From an uncultured Planctomycetota bacterium (GTDB taxonomy: Bacteria; Planctomycetota; Planctomycetia; Gemmatales; HRBIN36), in the NCBI GenBank assembly GCA_937944855.1, contig CALFAY010000032.1, forward strand, positions 121,633-185,632: 64,000 nucleotides of DNA, written 5' to 3'. Positions 41,173 through 49,666 of the stretch are shown here, one piece after another. Under the pieces are notes generated by a model, which was given only the letters and a program-made list of their open reading frames with translations, did not search any database and had not been told where the DNA came from. Made by a program: the position numbers and the translations under genes. The first letter of the stretch is position 1; the number at the start of each line of letters is the position of its first letter.

Positions 41173-43272
41173 ATGAACCCGAGCCGTCGGGGAGCGATCA
41201 GCGGGGCATATCGAAGTGCCATGCGTGCCGGCGTGATTCCGCGAGTGGGGGGCGTGATCGTCCTTTGCCTGGCGATGGCCCTGGGTTGCACCCGCGCTCC
41301 GGAGGGACCGAAATCTGACGCGGCCTTCCAGACGCCGCAGGAATTGCTCAATGCCGCCTTGGCGACCTTGCGGGTCGAGAACCCGACCCTGGCGACCTAC
41401 CGCAGCGCCATTCAACAGTTCAACAGTTATCTCGATCAGCGTCCGGAGATCCGGAACAAGTTTGTGTTGTCTGAAGACGACAAGACAGTGATTCGCGGCG
41501 AACTCGGCGTGGACCTGCGGGATCGCCGGGGAGCGGAACTGGAGAGCACATCGTTCACGCCGCTGGACGCCTTTCACATCGACGCCCGCTTGCTCTACCG
41601 GGATGCCGTCCGCTCCTGGCAACTGATCCTCGGACCGGAACCCAGCCGCCAGGCCGACCGGGAAGAGTACCGCAAGCAACTGGCCCGCCTGCTGTTCGAC
41701 TGGATGACTCGGCAGGTGCAGTTGCAGCCCCGCATCCGCGGCATCGACGACCCACGAGCCGCCGAGATCGTCCGGCGCTTCCGCCAGTTCGGCCCGGACC
41801 AGCTGGCCCTGCTGGGCATCCGCGATGTCAACGACGCCCTGGGACGCAACTTCTGGCCCGGTCACGAAGTCCTGCGCCGGGGCACGGGCGATGCCGAAGA
41901 GTGCGCCCGCATTCTGCTCGGCCTGTTTGAACAAGCCCGCATCCCTGCCGGGATCGTGACGCGGACCATCCAGGTGCGAGACGGCGACAAGACGGAGAAG
42001 CGGGAGATTCTTTGGGTCGTCGGCGTGGTCATCGGCAAGGAGATTTACCTGTTCGATCCCCTGCTCCGCAAGCCCGTCGCCGGTCCCGGCCGACACAGCC
42101 TCGCCACCTTGCGGCAGGCACAGAGCGATCCCGCCATTCTGGAAGCCCACTACGCCCCGCTCCGCACCGATGCGGAGAAGCGAAGATACCTGGCGTTGTG
42201 CCAGTACGATTCGAGCCACCCGGTCATCACCACGGCCGACATGGTCAGGCAGTCCACGCTGCTGCTGATGACCGAGCTTTCGGCCCTCGCCCCGCGCATG
42301 AAGGAACTCGAAGGCTGGCTTGCCGACGATGGCAACGATGCCGTGCTTTACGACGACATCGAAGAACGCCTCAAGACCCTCCGGGGCATGGATCTGGGCG
42401 TCCCTGTCGCCCCGTGGCGGACGCGCGGCGGATACCCGACCACGGTCCTCGTCCAATTCGTCGAAGACCCGCTCAGCGATGTCCGCCGCACGGCCCTGCT
42501 GTCGCCACGTTCCTTCTACTTCCCCGAATGGGTCCACCGGATGGCAGACGAGATGCAGTCGCCGGAACGGACCCACGAGGTGTTCAGCCGCTTCGACAAC
42601 TTCATCCTTCGCATCCGGTTAGAACCGGGCAGCCCGCGGGATCTGCTGGTCCGCGGCCGTCCGGAGCTGGCCGTCGAGAAAATCGTCCAGACTCAGTACG
42701 AATTGGACAAGACGCTGGAGGTGCTCCGGGACAACATGGACCCCGTGCGGATGCACAAAACCGTCCAGGAGAAGCTCGCTCCCGAGGCGGTTCGCCTGGT
42801 GGCCCGTCTCAATGATCTAAAAGTGCAGGAACAGAAAGCCCCGGCCGGTTCCGAACTGCAACGGCAGCTTCGGGAAGAGATTCGGCTGGAGGAAAAGCGG
42901 TTCGATGCGCTATGGAAAGAGAATCGCGTCAACCTGGCGTTTTTGACCTTCGATTGGGTGGAACCGCTGGCCCGTGAACACCTCACTTATTTCATGGCGT
43001 TGGCGAAGATGGAACTGGCGGTGCGGGCCGATTTGACTGCTGAACTTCGCGGCCAGGCCGGACCCGAGCGGATCAAGGACCCGCTGGTACCGCAGCAGCG
43101 TTGGCGTTCCGCGGAGGAATGGTTCGAACGCTATCTTGCCCTAGTCCTGCCGCAGCCCCGCAGTGAATGGGCCGCCTCCGCCGAGCAGTTCCGGGCCTAC
43201 TGCCGTCAGGCCCAGGGGCGATCCACGGCCGAAGCCGAGACTCGAAGCCCCGTCTCCACCCCGGCGGAATGA
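41173..43272 (+). CDS. Large putative lipoprotein of unknown function
   Basis: 699 aa; LCLAMALGCTRAPEG lipobox; long coiled-coil-like C-terminal half. Confidence 0.65.
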   Translation: MNPSRRGAISGAYRSAMRAGVIPRVGGVIVLCLAMALGCTRAPEGPKSDAAFQTPQELLNAALATLRVENPTLATYRSAIQQFNSYLDQRPEIRNKFVLSEDDKTVIRGELGVDLRDRRGAELESTSFTPLDAFHIDARLLYRDAVRSWQLILGPEPSRQADREEYRKQLARLLFDWMTRQVQLQPRIRGIDDPRAAEIVRRFRQFGPDQLALLGIRDVNDALGRNFWPGHEVLRRGTGDAEECARILLGLFEQARIPAGIVTRTIQVRDGDKTEKREILWVVGVVIGKEIYLFDPLLRKPVAGPGRHSLATLRQAQSDPAILEAHYAPLRTDAEKRRYLALCQYDSSHPVITTADMVRQSTLLLMTELSALAPRMKELEGWLADDGNDAVLYDDIEERLKTLRGMDLGVPVAPWRTRGGYPTTVLVQFVEDPLSDVRRTALLSPRSFYFPEWVHRMADEMQSPERTHEVFSRFDNFILRIRLEPGSPRDLLVRGRPELAVEKIVQTQYELDKTLEVLRDNMDPVRMHKTVQEKLAPEAVRLVARLNDLKVQEQKAPAGSELQRQLREEIRLEEKRFDALWKENRVNLAFLTFDWVEPLAREHLTYFMALAKMELAVRADLTAELRGQAGPERIKDPLVPQQRWRSAEEWFERYLALVLPQPRSEWAASAEQFRAYCRQAQGRSTAEAETRSPVSTPAE

Positions 43273-43375
43273 AGTCGCCAATTGCACTGGATGACTTTTC
43301 GCCAAGGACGTAAGGTAATGCCAGATCGTCGTCGAGACCGACGGCTCGGGGCTTCGTCCTGGGTTCGAGTTGTCC

Positions 43376-44545
43376 ATGCGCGTCGTCGAACTGATCGCCT
43401 GGCACGTCCGGATTCCCTTGCGGAAGCCGATCCGCCACGCTTCCTACACCCGCTCCGAAAGCGACAACGTGGTCATCGGCTGCCGTCTGGAGGACGGAAC
43501 CATCGGCTTCGGCGAAGGAGTGCCGCGGGAGTACGTCACCGGCGAATCCATCGACGAAGCGATGACGATGCTTCGGAGGACACGCTGGCCGGAAGTGCTG
43601 GCCGATCCGCAGAGCTTTTCCGAAGTCCTCAGCAGGGTCGAGTCGCTTCGGCTGCACGGAGGGGGAGCGGATCCCCGCGGCTGTCGGGGCAACGCCGCCC
43701 GCTGTGCCGTCGAACTGGCTCTGCTGGACGCCTACGGCAAGCACTTCGGCCAGCCGCTCTCAGCCGTCACCCAAGTGCTCGCTCCAGACCTCTACCAGCC
43801 TCGAAGCCAGGTTCGGTATAGCACTGCCATCACGTCGGCCGAGGGGTTCAAGGCCAAGGCAGCAGCACTGCTGATGCGCCTCTACGGCTTTCGCCAATGC
43901 AAGGTCAAGGTCGGCATCGCCGGGCAAAATGACGTCAAGAGACTTCGCGACATCCGCCGCTGGATCGGCCGACACGTCGATCTCCGCATCGACGCCAACG
44001 AAGCCTGGAAACCCGACGAAGTCGTCCAGCGCATCCGTGAATTGGAGCCGTTCGGCATCTCCTCCGTGGAACAACCCGTGGCGCATGAAGACGCGGCCTG
44101 CCTGCGCCAGGTCCGCTCGCAGATCAGCACGCCGATCATGCTCGACGAGTCGTTGTGCAGCATGGCCGATGCTCAGCAGGCGGCGGCGGCGAAAACCTGC
44201 GACCTGTTCAACCTGCGGTTGTCGAAATGCGGGGGATTCATCCCGTCGCTGCGGCTGGCCCAGTTCGCCCGGCAGCAGGGATTGGGGTATCAACTGGGTT
44301 GTCAGGTGGGAGAGACGGCTCTGTTGTCCGCGGCGGGTCGGCACTTCGCTTGCAGCGTGAGAGACATCTGGTATGTTGAGGGGTCGTATGATCGCCGTCT
44401 GGTCCGCGAACGCCTCAGTCGCGAGGACATCACCTTCGGCTACGGGGGAATGGCCCCGGCGTTGAGCGGCCCGGGCCTGGGTGTGGCCGTGGACGAATCC
44501 TCCCTGCATCGCGTGGCTGTTCGGAAGGAGGTGCTGCTTGGTTGA
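43376..44545 (+). CDS. Enolase superfamily (mandelate racemase/muconate lactonizing enzyme-like) protein
   Basis: CKVKVGIAGQND, LRIDANEAW, SVEQPVAHED, IMLDESLCS. Confidence 0.85.
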   Translation: MRVVELIAWHVRIPLRKPIRHASYTRSESDNVVIGCRLEDGTIGFGEGVPREYVTGESIDEAMTMLRRTRWPEVLADPQSFSEVLSRVESLRLHGGGADPRGCRGNAARCAVELALLDAYGKHFGQPLSAVTQVLAPDLYQPRSQVRYSTAITSAEGFKAKAAALLMRLYGFRQCKVKVGIAGQNDVKRLRDIRRWIGRHVDLRIDANEAWKPDEVVQRIRELEPFGISSVEQPVAHEDAACLRQVRSQISTPIMLDESLCSMADAQQAAAAKTCDLFNLRLSKCGGFIPSLRLAQFARQQGLGYQLGCQVGETALLSAAGRHFACSVRDIWYVEGSYDRRLVRERLSREDITFGYGGMAPALSGPGLGVAVDESSLHRVAVRKEVLLG

Positions 44546-45458
44546 GGAGCCACTTCCGCTGCCCTGCTGGACGGCCAGCGACGGCTACGTTGCGTTCTAC
44601 CGTCGCTATCTGCCCGATGCTCCGCCGCGCGCTCACGTCGTTTGTCTGCACGGCATCCAAAGTCACGGAGGATGGTACGACTACTCATCGCAGCGGCTGT
44701 GTCGGGCGGGTTACGCGGTCTGGTACATGGACCGGCGCGGTTCCGGGGCCAACGTCGCGGAGCGCGGCGACGCGCCGACCGTGAGGCGGCTGTTGCGGGA
44801 CATCCGGGAGTTTCTCGCCCAGATAGTTCCGGCCGAACCGACGACGCCAGTGTTTCTGTGTGCCTGTTCCTGGGGCGGCAAACTGGCGGCGGCGTTTTGT
44901 CGGGCCTATGGCACTAGCGTAGACGGATTGATCCTGATCAGTCCGGGATTCTTCCCCCGGGTCGGGTTGCCGTTCGGCATCCGCTGCCGCATCGCCTTCG
45001 ACCGGCTGGTCAGGCCGCGCAGAAAGTATCCGATTCCGCTGAACGATCCGGCCTTGTTCACCGCCAGCGAGCGCTGGCGGGAGTTCATCGGCAAGGATCC
45101 CCTGGCTCTGCACGAAGCGACCGCCCGGTTTCTGTTTCACAGCACCGTCCTGGACATCTACCTGGCCGGCGCGCCGCGGTGGATTCGGCTGCCGACGCTG
45201 CTCCTTCTGGCCAGCGAAGACCGCATCATCGACGTGGGCCGCACCCGCCGCTACGTCCAGAACTTCGCCTGCCAAGACAAGACGATCCTCGAGTACCAGG
45301 GGGCACATCACACGCTGGAGTTCGAACCGGACCCCGACCGCTTCATCAACGACCTGATCGCCTGGCTGCGGAAGCATGAGCGTCTGGTGCTTCGGCACAG
45401 GCAGGGAGTCAAGGTCGAGGCGGCATTGGCTCCGACGGTGTGCCCGGGAGTTTGTTAG
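44538..45458 (+). CDS. Alpha/beta hydrolase (lysophospholipase-like)
   Basis: VVCLHGIQSHGGWYDY, DRRGSGANV, LCACSWGGKLAAAF; aaggaggtg upstream of TTG at 44538 overlapping the previous stop. Confidence 0.82.
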   Translation: MVEEPLPLPCWTASDGYVAFYRRYLPDAPPRAHVVCLHGIQSHGGWYDYSSQRLCRAGYAVWYMDRRGSGANVAERGDAPTVRRLLRDIREFLAQIVPAEPTTPVFLCACSWGGKLAAAFCRAYGTSVDGLILISPGFFPRVGLPFGIRCRIAFDRLVRPRRKYPIPLNDPALFTASERWREFIGKDPLALHEATARFLFHSTVLDIYLAGAPRWIRLPTLLLLASEDRIIDVGRTRRYVQNFACQDKTILEYQGAHHTLEFEPDPDRFINDLIAWLRKHERLVLRHRQGVKVEAALAPTVCPGVC

Positions 45459-45654
45459 AGCGAGGCATCCGGACGGCTGCTTGTCCAGGCTACTCCAGTC
45501 AGGCCAGCGACGTATAATGGTTGTCACAATGCGGAGTTTCGCTACCCCTGGCCGAGGCCCGATCACGCGCCGACAAGCAGCGCGGGAAAACGGTCTCTGG
45601 CACGGATGATCTGCGCGGGATTTGGAACGGAAGACACACGGGGAGGTTTATTCA

Positions 45655-46227
45655 GTGCCTATTGAATTCGGGGATGTCAAGAAGGGGATGGTCATTGTCG
45701 GGCCGGATGACGGGCAGTTGTACCAGGTGCTCGACCGCGACCTGAACACGCCGGGAAACTGGCGGGCCATTCTGCAATTGAAGCTCAAGAACCTCAAGAC
45801 GGGAACCATTACCAATAATCGCGTTCGACCGCAGGACAAGGTCGAACTGGCGTTCCTGGACAAGCGCGAGATGGAGTACATCTACCAGGACGCCGGCGGC
45901 TATGTGTTCATGGACACGGAAACCTTCGACCAGGTCACGTTGCCTGCGGACATGGTCGGCGAACTGATGCTGTACATGAAGCCGAACACGCGGGCGCACG
46001 TCGTCTTCTACGAGGGCAAGGCCCTGAGTCTGGAACTGCCCGCGTCGGTGGTGCTGCAAGTGACGGAGACGGAGCCGGCCATCAAAGGGGCGACTGCGGC
46101 GGCCCAGTACAAGTCAGCCACGCTCGAAACCAGACTGAAGATTCAGGTGCCCCCGTTCATCAACGTCGGCGAACTGGTCAAGGTGGACACCCGCACCGGC
46201 GAATACCTGGAACGGGTCAAGGAATAG
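45655..46227 (+). CDS. efp: Elongation factor P
   Basis: VPIEFGDVKKGMVIVGPDDGQLYQVLDRDLNTPGNWRAILQLKLKNLKTG and KIQVPPFINVGELVKVDTRTGEYLERVK. Confidence 0.9.
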   Translation: MPIEFGDVKKGMVIVGPDDGQLYQVLDRDLNTPGNWRAILQLKLKNLKTGTITNNRVRPQDKVELAFLDKREMEYIYQDAGGYVFMDTETFDQVTLPADMVGELMLYMKPNTRAHVVFYEGKALSLELPASVVLQVTETEPAIKGATAAAQYKSATLETRLKIQVPPFINVGELVKVDTRTGEYLERVKE

Positions 46228-46339
46228 CCGGTCGGCCGACCCGAACGGACATCGCTGCTGACGGCGGCAACAGGTTCCCGCCAACAGACAACGACTCGGC
46301 AGGAAGCCGCAATCAATCCTGGCCCGGGGAAATGCGGCG

Positions 46340-47305
46340 ATGGACAGGCTTCAACGCATCTACTACAATGCCGTCTTCGGCGGTCTGGGCGGCTTGCTGG
46401 GTTGGCTGCTATTCGGACAACTTGTGGATCCCGCCTGGGATTGGAAAACGCAGGCGCTTCTGGGCGGACTGCTGATCGGGGCGGTGATCGGCTATTTCGT
46501 CGTCAGCGTTGAGGCCATTCTGGACCGCAGTCTGGTCCGTTTTGCCCGCTATGCGGCTTTCGGCGTGGTGGTCGGAGCCTTGGGCGGACCGATCGGTTTC
46601 TTCATCGGCGACTGGATCAACTATCTGATCGTCAGCACCCTGGGCAGCGGAGGAATCACCCCGGCGGTGGTGCTGTTCGTAGTGTTGGCCCGCGGCTTCG
46701 GGTGGATGCTGTTCGGTCTGGCCCTGGGCGTCGGGGAAGGCATTGCGGCCTGGTCGTCCCGCAAGATCAGCTATGGCGTGGTCGGCGGATGTCTGGGCGG
46801 ATTCGTGGGGGGTGTCGTCTTCGCCATTCTCATGGTCATCCTTTCGCCAGGCGACAGTAGCTACGTCTGGGGCCAAGCCATGGGTTTGATCGTCCTGGGG
46901 GCGTGCATCGGTTCGTTCACGGCAACGGTCGAGGAACTGTTCAAACCGGCGGCCGTCAAGGTGGTTCGCGGCTGGCAGGAAGGGCGGGAATACGCCATCG
47001 TCAAGCCGGTTCAGGTGCTTGGCCGGGACGAAGGGGTGGACATCCTCCTGCTGCGGGACATGAAGGTGGAGAAACGCCATGCCCAGATCCGCTGGGAACA
47101 CGGGCGGTTTCTCCTGGTCAATACCAATGCTCCGGCAGCGACGACCCTGGTCAACGATGTTCCTGTCGCCGACTTGGTCGAACTGCACGACGGCGACCGC
47201 ATTCAATTGGGCAACATCGTGCTGAAGTTTCTGATGCGAGCGGCCAAGGAGCAGCCGACGCCGCGACGCCGTGCCGTTCCCCAGGCAATCTACGTCGAAG
47301 GATGA
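46340..47305 (+). CDS. Multi-pass membrane protein with C-terminal FHA domain
   Basis: Gly-rich TM helices; VLGRDEGVDILLLRDMKVEKRHAQIRWEHGRFLLVNTNAPAATTLVNDVPV. Confidence 0.82.
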   Translation: MDRLQRIYYNAVFGGLGGLLGWLLFGQLVDPAWDWKTQALLGGLLIGAVIGYFVVSVEAILDRSLVRFARYAAFGVVVGALGGPIGFFIGDWINYLIVSTLGSGGITPAVVLFVVLARGFGWMLFGLALGVGEGIAAWSSRKISYGVVGGCLGGFVGGVVFAILMVILSPGDSSYVWGQAMGLIVLGACIGSFTATVEELFKPAAVKVVRGWQEGREYAIVKPVQVLGRDEGVDILLLRDMKVEKRHAQIRWEHGRFLLVNTNAPAATTLVNDVPVADLVELHDGDRIQLGNIVLKFLMRAAKEQPTPRRRAVPQAIYVEG

Positions 47306-47372
47306 GGTGGTCCAGCGAACCCGGAGCGAGTCAATCCTCAGGGAAACGAGGCAAGCAAACCCGGTCCCGACC

Positions 47373-49100
47373 ATGCCTGTGCAGTTGTGCCCACGCTGTC
47401 AACGTGTCAATCCGCCAGAAGCGAAGTATTGCTACTTTGACGGCTTTGACATAGGCGGAGGGTCGCGGAGGGCGGTTCAAAGCAACGATCTGGGCCGGGA
47501 GTTCCTTTTCCCCAGCGGTCGGCGGTGCAAGACCTACGACGACCTGGTGCGCGGCTGCTGTGCCGAGTGGGAGGTTGCCCACCGGCTGCTGAAGACCGGG
47601 GTTTTCAAGCGATTCTTCGGGAGCCTGGGCCGCATGGACCTGGCGACCGAAGCCGAGAGGCTGGCCAAGCAGCCTGATGCCGATGCCGCTCTCGACGAAT
47701 TTCTGAGCAAGCTGCCGACCCGAGACGACATCTGCCCCCGCCTCGAACTGAGCATCCGCCGCATCAACCTGGGGAAAGTCCGCCGCGGCGAGAGTCGCAA
47801 AGTCAGCATCGTCCTCGGCAACGCCGGGGGCAGGCCGCTGCGGGGCACGGTCTCGCTGGGGGATGAGCCTTGGATCAGCTTCGCAAACGCTCAGCCGCGA
47901 AGCCTGGCGATCCTGGCACCCCAGGAGCAGCGAATCGACATCGTCATTGACACCAGCACGCTTGTCGGCGGTCAGAAGTATCTCGCCAAGGTTCGCGTGG
48001 ACACCAACGGCGGAACGTTCGAGATACCTGTGCATCTCGAAGTCGCGGCCATGCCGTTCCCTCATCCTCCGCTGGACGGAGCCGTGTCCGCCCGGGACCT
48101 GGCTTACAAGATGAGGGAGAAACCCAAAGAGTCGGTGGCCTTGCTGGAGAACGGGGCGGTCGAGCAATGGTTCACGCAGAACGGCTGGCGCTACCCGGTG
48201 CAGGGGCCGACGGCCAAGGGGATCGGAGCCGTCCAGCAGTTCTTCGAGAGCCTCGGCCTGTCCAAGCCGCCGCCGCTGACGCTTTCCGAGTCCGAAGTGA
48301 CCGTCTTGTGTCAACGGGGGGTGACCGCCATTGGGCAAGTCACGCTGAGCGCGGAGGCCAAAAAGTGGGTCTTCGCTCGGGTCGTCAGCGAGACACCCTG
48401 GCTGGAGCCGATCGAGAGCGATTGGGCCGGTTCGCAAGGCGTCACAATCAGTTTCGCTATCCGTGGCGATCATTTGCCGGTGAACACGGAACAGGTCGGC
48501 CGGCTGGTCATCCAAGCCAACGGCGGACAGAAGTTCGCCGTGGAGGTCCGAGCCACCGTGACCAATCCGCCCCGACAGCTCGGCCGCGACTTGATCCGCG
48601 GCCTTACCGTCGGTCTGCTGACGGCCGGGGTCATTCGCTTCCTGGGAGCGCTGCCGGACCTGGGCGTGCGGCCTCTGAGCGGGTTCGGTGCGTGGCTCAG
48701 CTCCGCCTCGATGGAGGAATTGCAAGACTACCTGCGACTGGTAACGCTGTCCCTGGGTTGGCTGGGCATCCTTGTGGGCGGCTATGTGATAACGAGGCGA
48801 GGCAGCTTGCGGGACTTTCCCGCCGGGCTGCTCACCGGGGGCGTCACCGGCCTGCTTGTGAGCGCCACCTGCGGTTGCCTCGTCGTCGCCGGCGATAGCC
48901 TCCTGGGATTGCTGCTGCCGTTTCCCATCCCGGGGTCAGCCATTATCGGCTGGATGATAGGCGGCATGGGGGCTGGAGCGGTGCTGGCTTTGACAGGGGA
49001 GCACGGCAATCGGCTTCTCGACGTGCTGGCCCGTCCTCTGGCCTGGACCGCGGAGCGCTTCGGCTTTGGCGATTTCGCGGTTTTGCTCAGGGGGTCATAA
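47373..49100 (+). CDS. Zinc-ribbon protein with Ig-like segments and C-terminal TM helices
   Basis: LCPRCQRVNPPEAKYCYFDG; INLGKVRRGESRKVSIVLGNAGGRPLRGTVSLGD; hydrophobic C-terminal segments. Confidence 0.75.
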   Translation: MPVQLCPRCQRVNPPEAKYCYFDGFDIGGGSRRAVQSNDLGREFLFPSGRRCKTYDDLVRGCCAEWEVAHRLLKTGVFKRFFGSLGRMDLATEAERLAKQPDADAALDEFLSKLPTRDDICPRLELSIRRINLGKVRRGESRKVSIVLGNAGGRPLRGTVSLGDEPWISFANAQPRSLAILAPQEQRIDIVIDTSTLVGGQKYLAKVRVDTNGGTFEIPVHLEVAAMPFPHPPLDGAVSARDLAYKMREKPKESVALLENGAVEQWFTQNGWRYPVQGPTAKGIGAVQQFFESLGLSKPPPLTLSESEVTVLCQRGVTAIGQVTLSAEAKKWVFARVVSETPWLEPIESDWAGSQGVTISFAIRGDHLPVNTEQVGRLVIQANGGQKFAVEVRATVTNPPRQLGRDLIRGLTVGLLTAGVIRFLGALPDLGVRPLSGFGAWLSSASMEELQDYLRLVTLSLGWLGILVGGYVITRRGSLRDFPAGLLTGGVTGLLVSATCGCLVVAGDSLLGLLLPFPIPGSAIIGWMIGGMGAGAVLALTGEHGNRLLDVLARPLAWTAERFGFGDFAVLLRGS

Positions 49101-49600
49101 GCAGATCCTAGCAGCGTTTGATCGCCGGTTCTCAGCCGTCCGGCAAGGTCGCGCAGGGCTTCGAGGGCACCCAGAGCGATTGGGATGTCCGCTCCGTGCG
49201 GTTCCCGTGGATTGATGCGGATCAGAGGAGCATCGTAAGCTCCCGCCACCGTTTCACTGAAGCGTCGCACCGTCGGAACAGCCTGTCCGGCTCCCACTTC
49301 GAGGACGACCAGCCGTTGCCCTCGGACCTGCCCGAGCCAGCGTTCCAACCCCCTCTCCTGCTCGGCCGTCCGGGATTCATCCCATTCCCGGTCGCCGAAC
49401 ATCAAGACGTTGGGCCGGGCGAGCCTGCCGCACCCGGGACAAGTCGGCAACGGCTCCGTGGCCCGCATTGTGCTTTCGTCCACGGCAACTTCATAGGTGT
49501 CGGCAGGAAAGATGCCGATGCTGCAACGGTGCAGGCACTGCATATAATGAACGCTGCCGTGGACCTCGACGATACAGGATGACCCGGCAAGGTCAGTCCA
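49098..49600 (-). pseudogene. N-terminally truncated Sir2-like remnant
   Basis: IVEVHGSVHYMQCLHRC...CPGCGRLARPNVLMFGDREWDESRT and GAGQAVPTVRRFSE; no N-terminal Rossmann half on this strand. Confidence 0.6.
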
Positions 49601-49666
49601 AGAAGGGAGATCATGCCGAGCCGAGTTGTCCCACCGTTCATGACGCCTTCCCCGGGAGACGAAACC

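Noticed and set aside
41008-42576. 522-aa minus-strand ORF
   Set aside because: Antisense to kdsA and the lipoprotein gene; composition rich in Gly/Arg/Asp as expected from shadow frames.
47331-48725. 464-aa minus-strand ORF
   Set aside because: Shadow of the zinc-ribbon gene; no recognisable motif.
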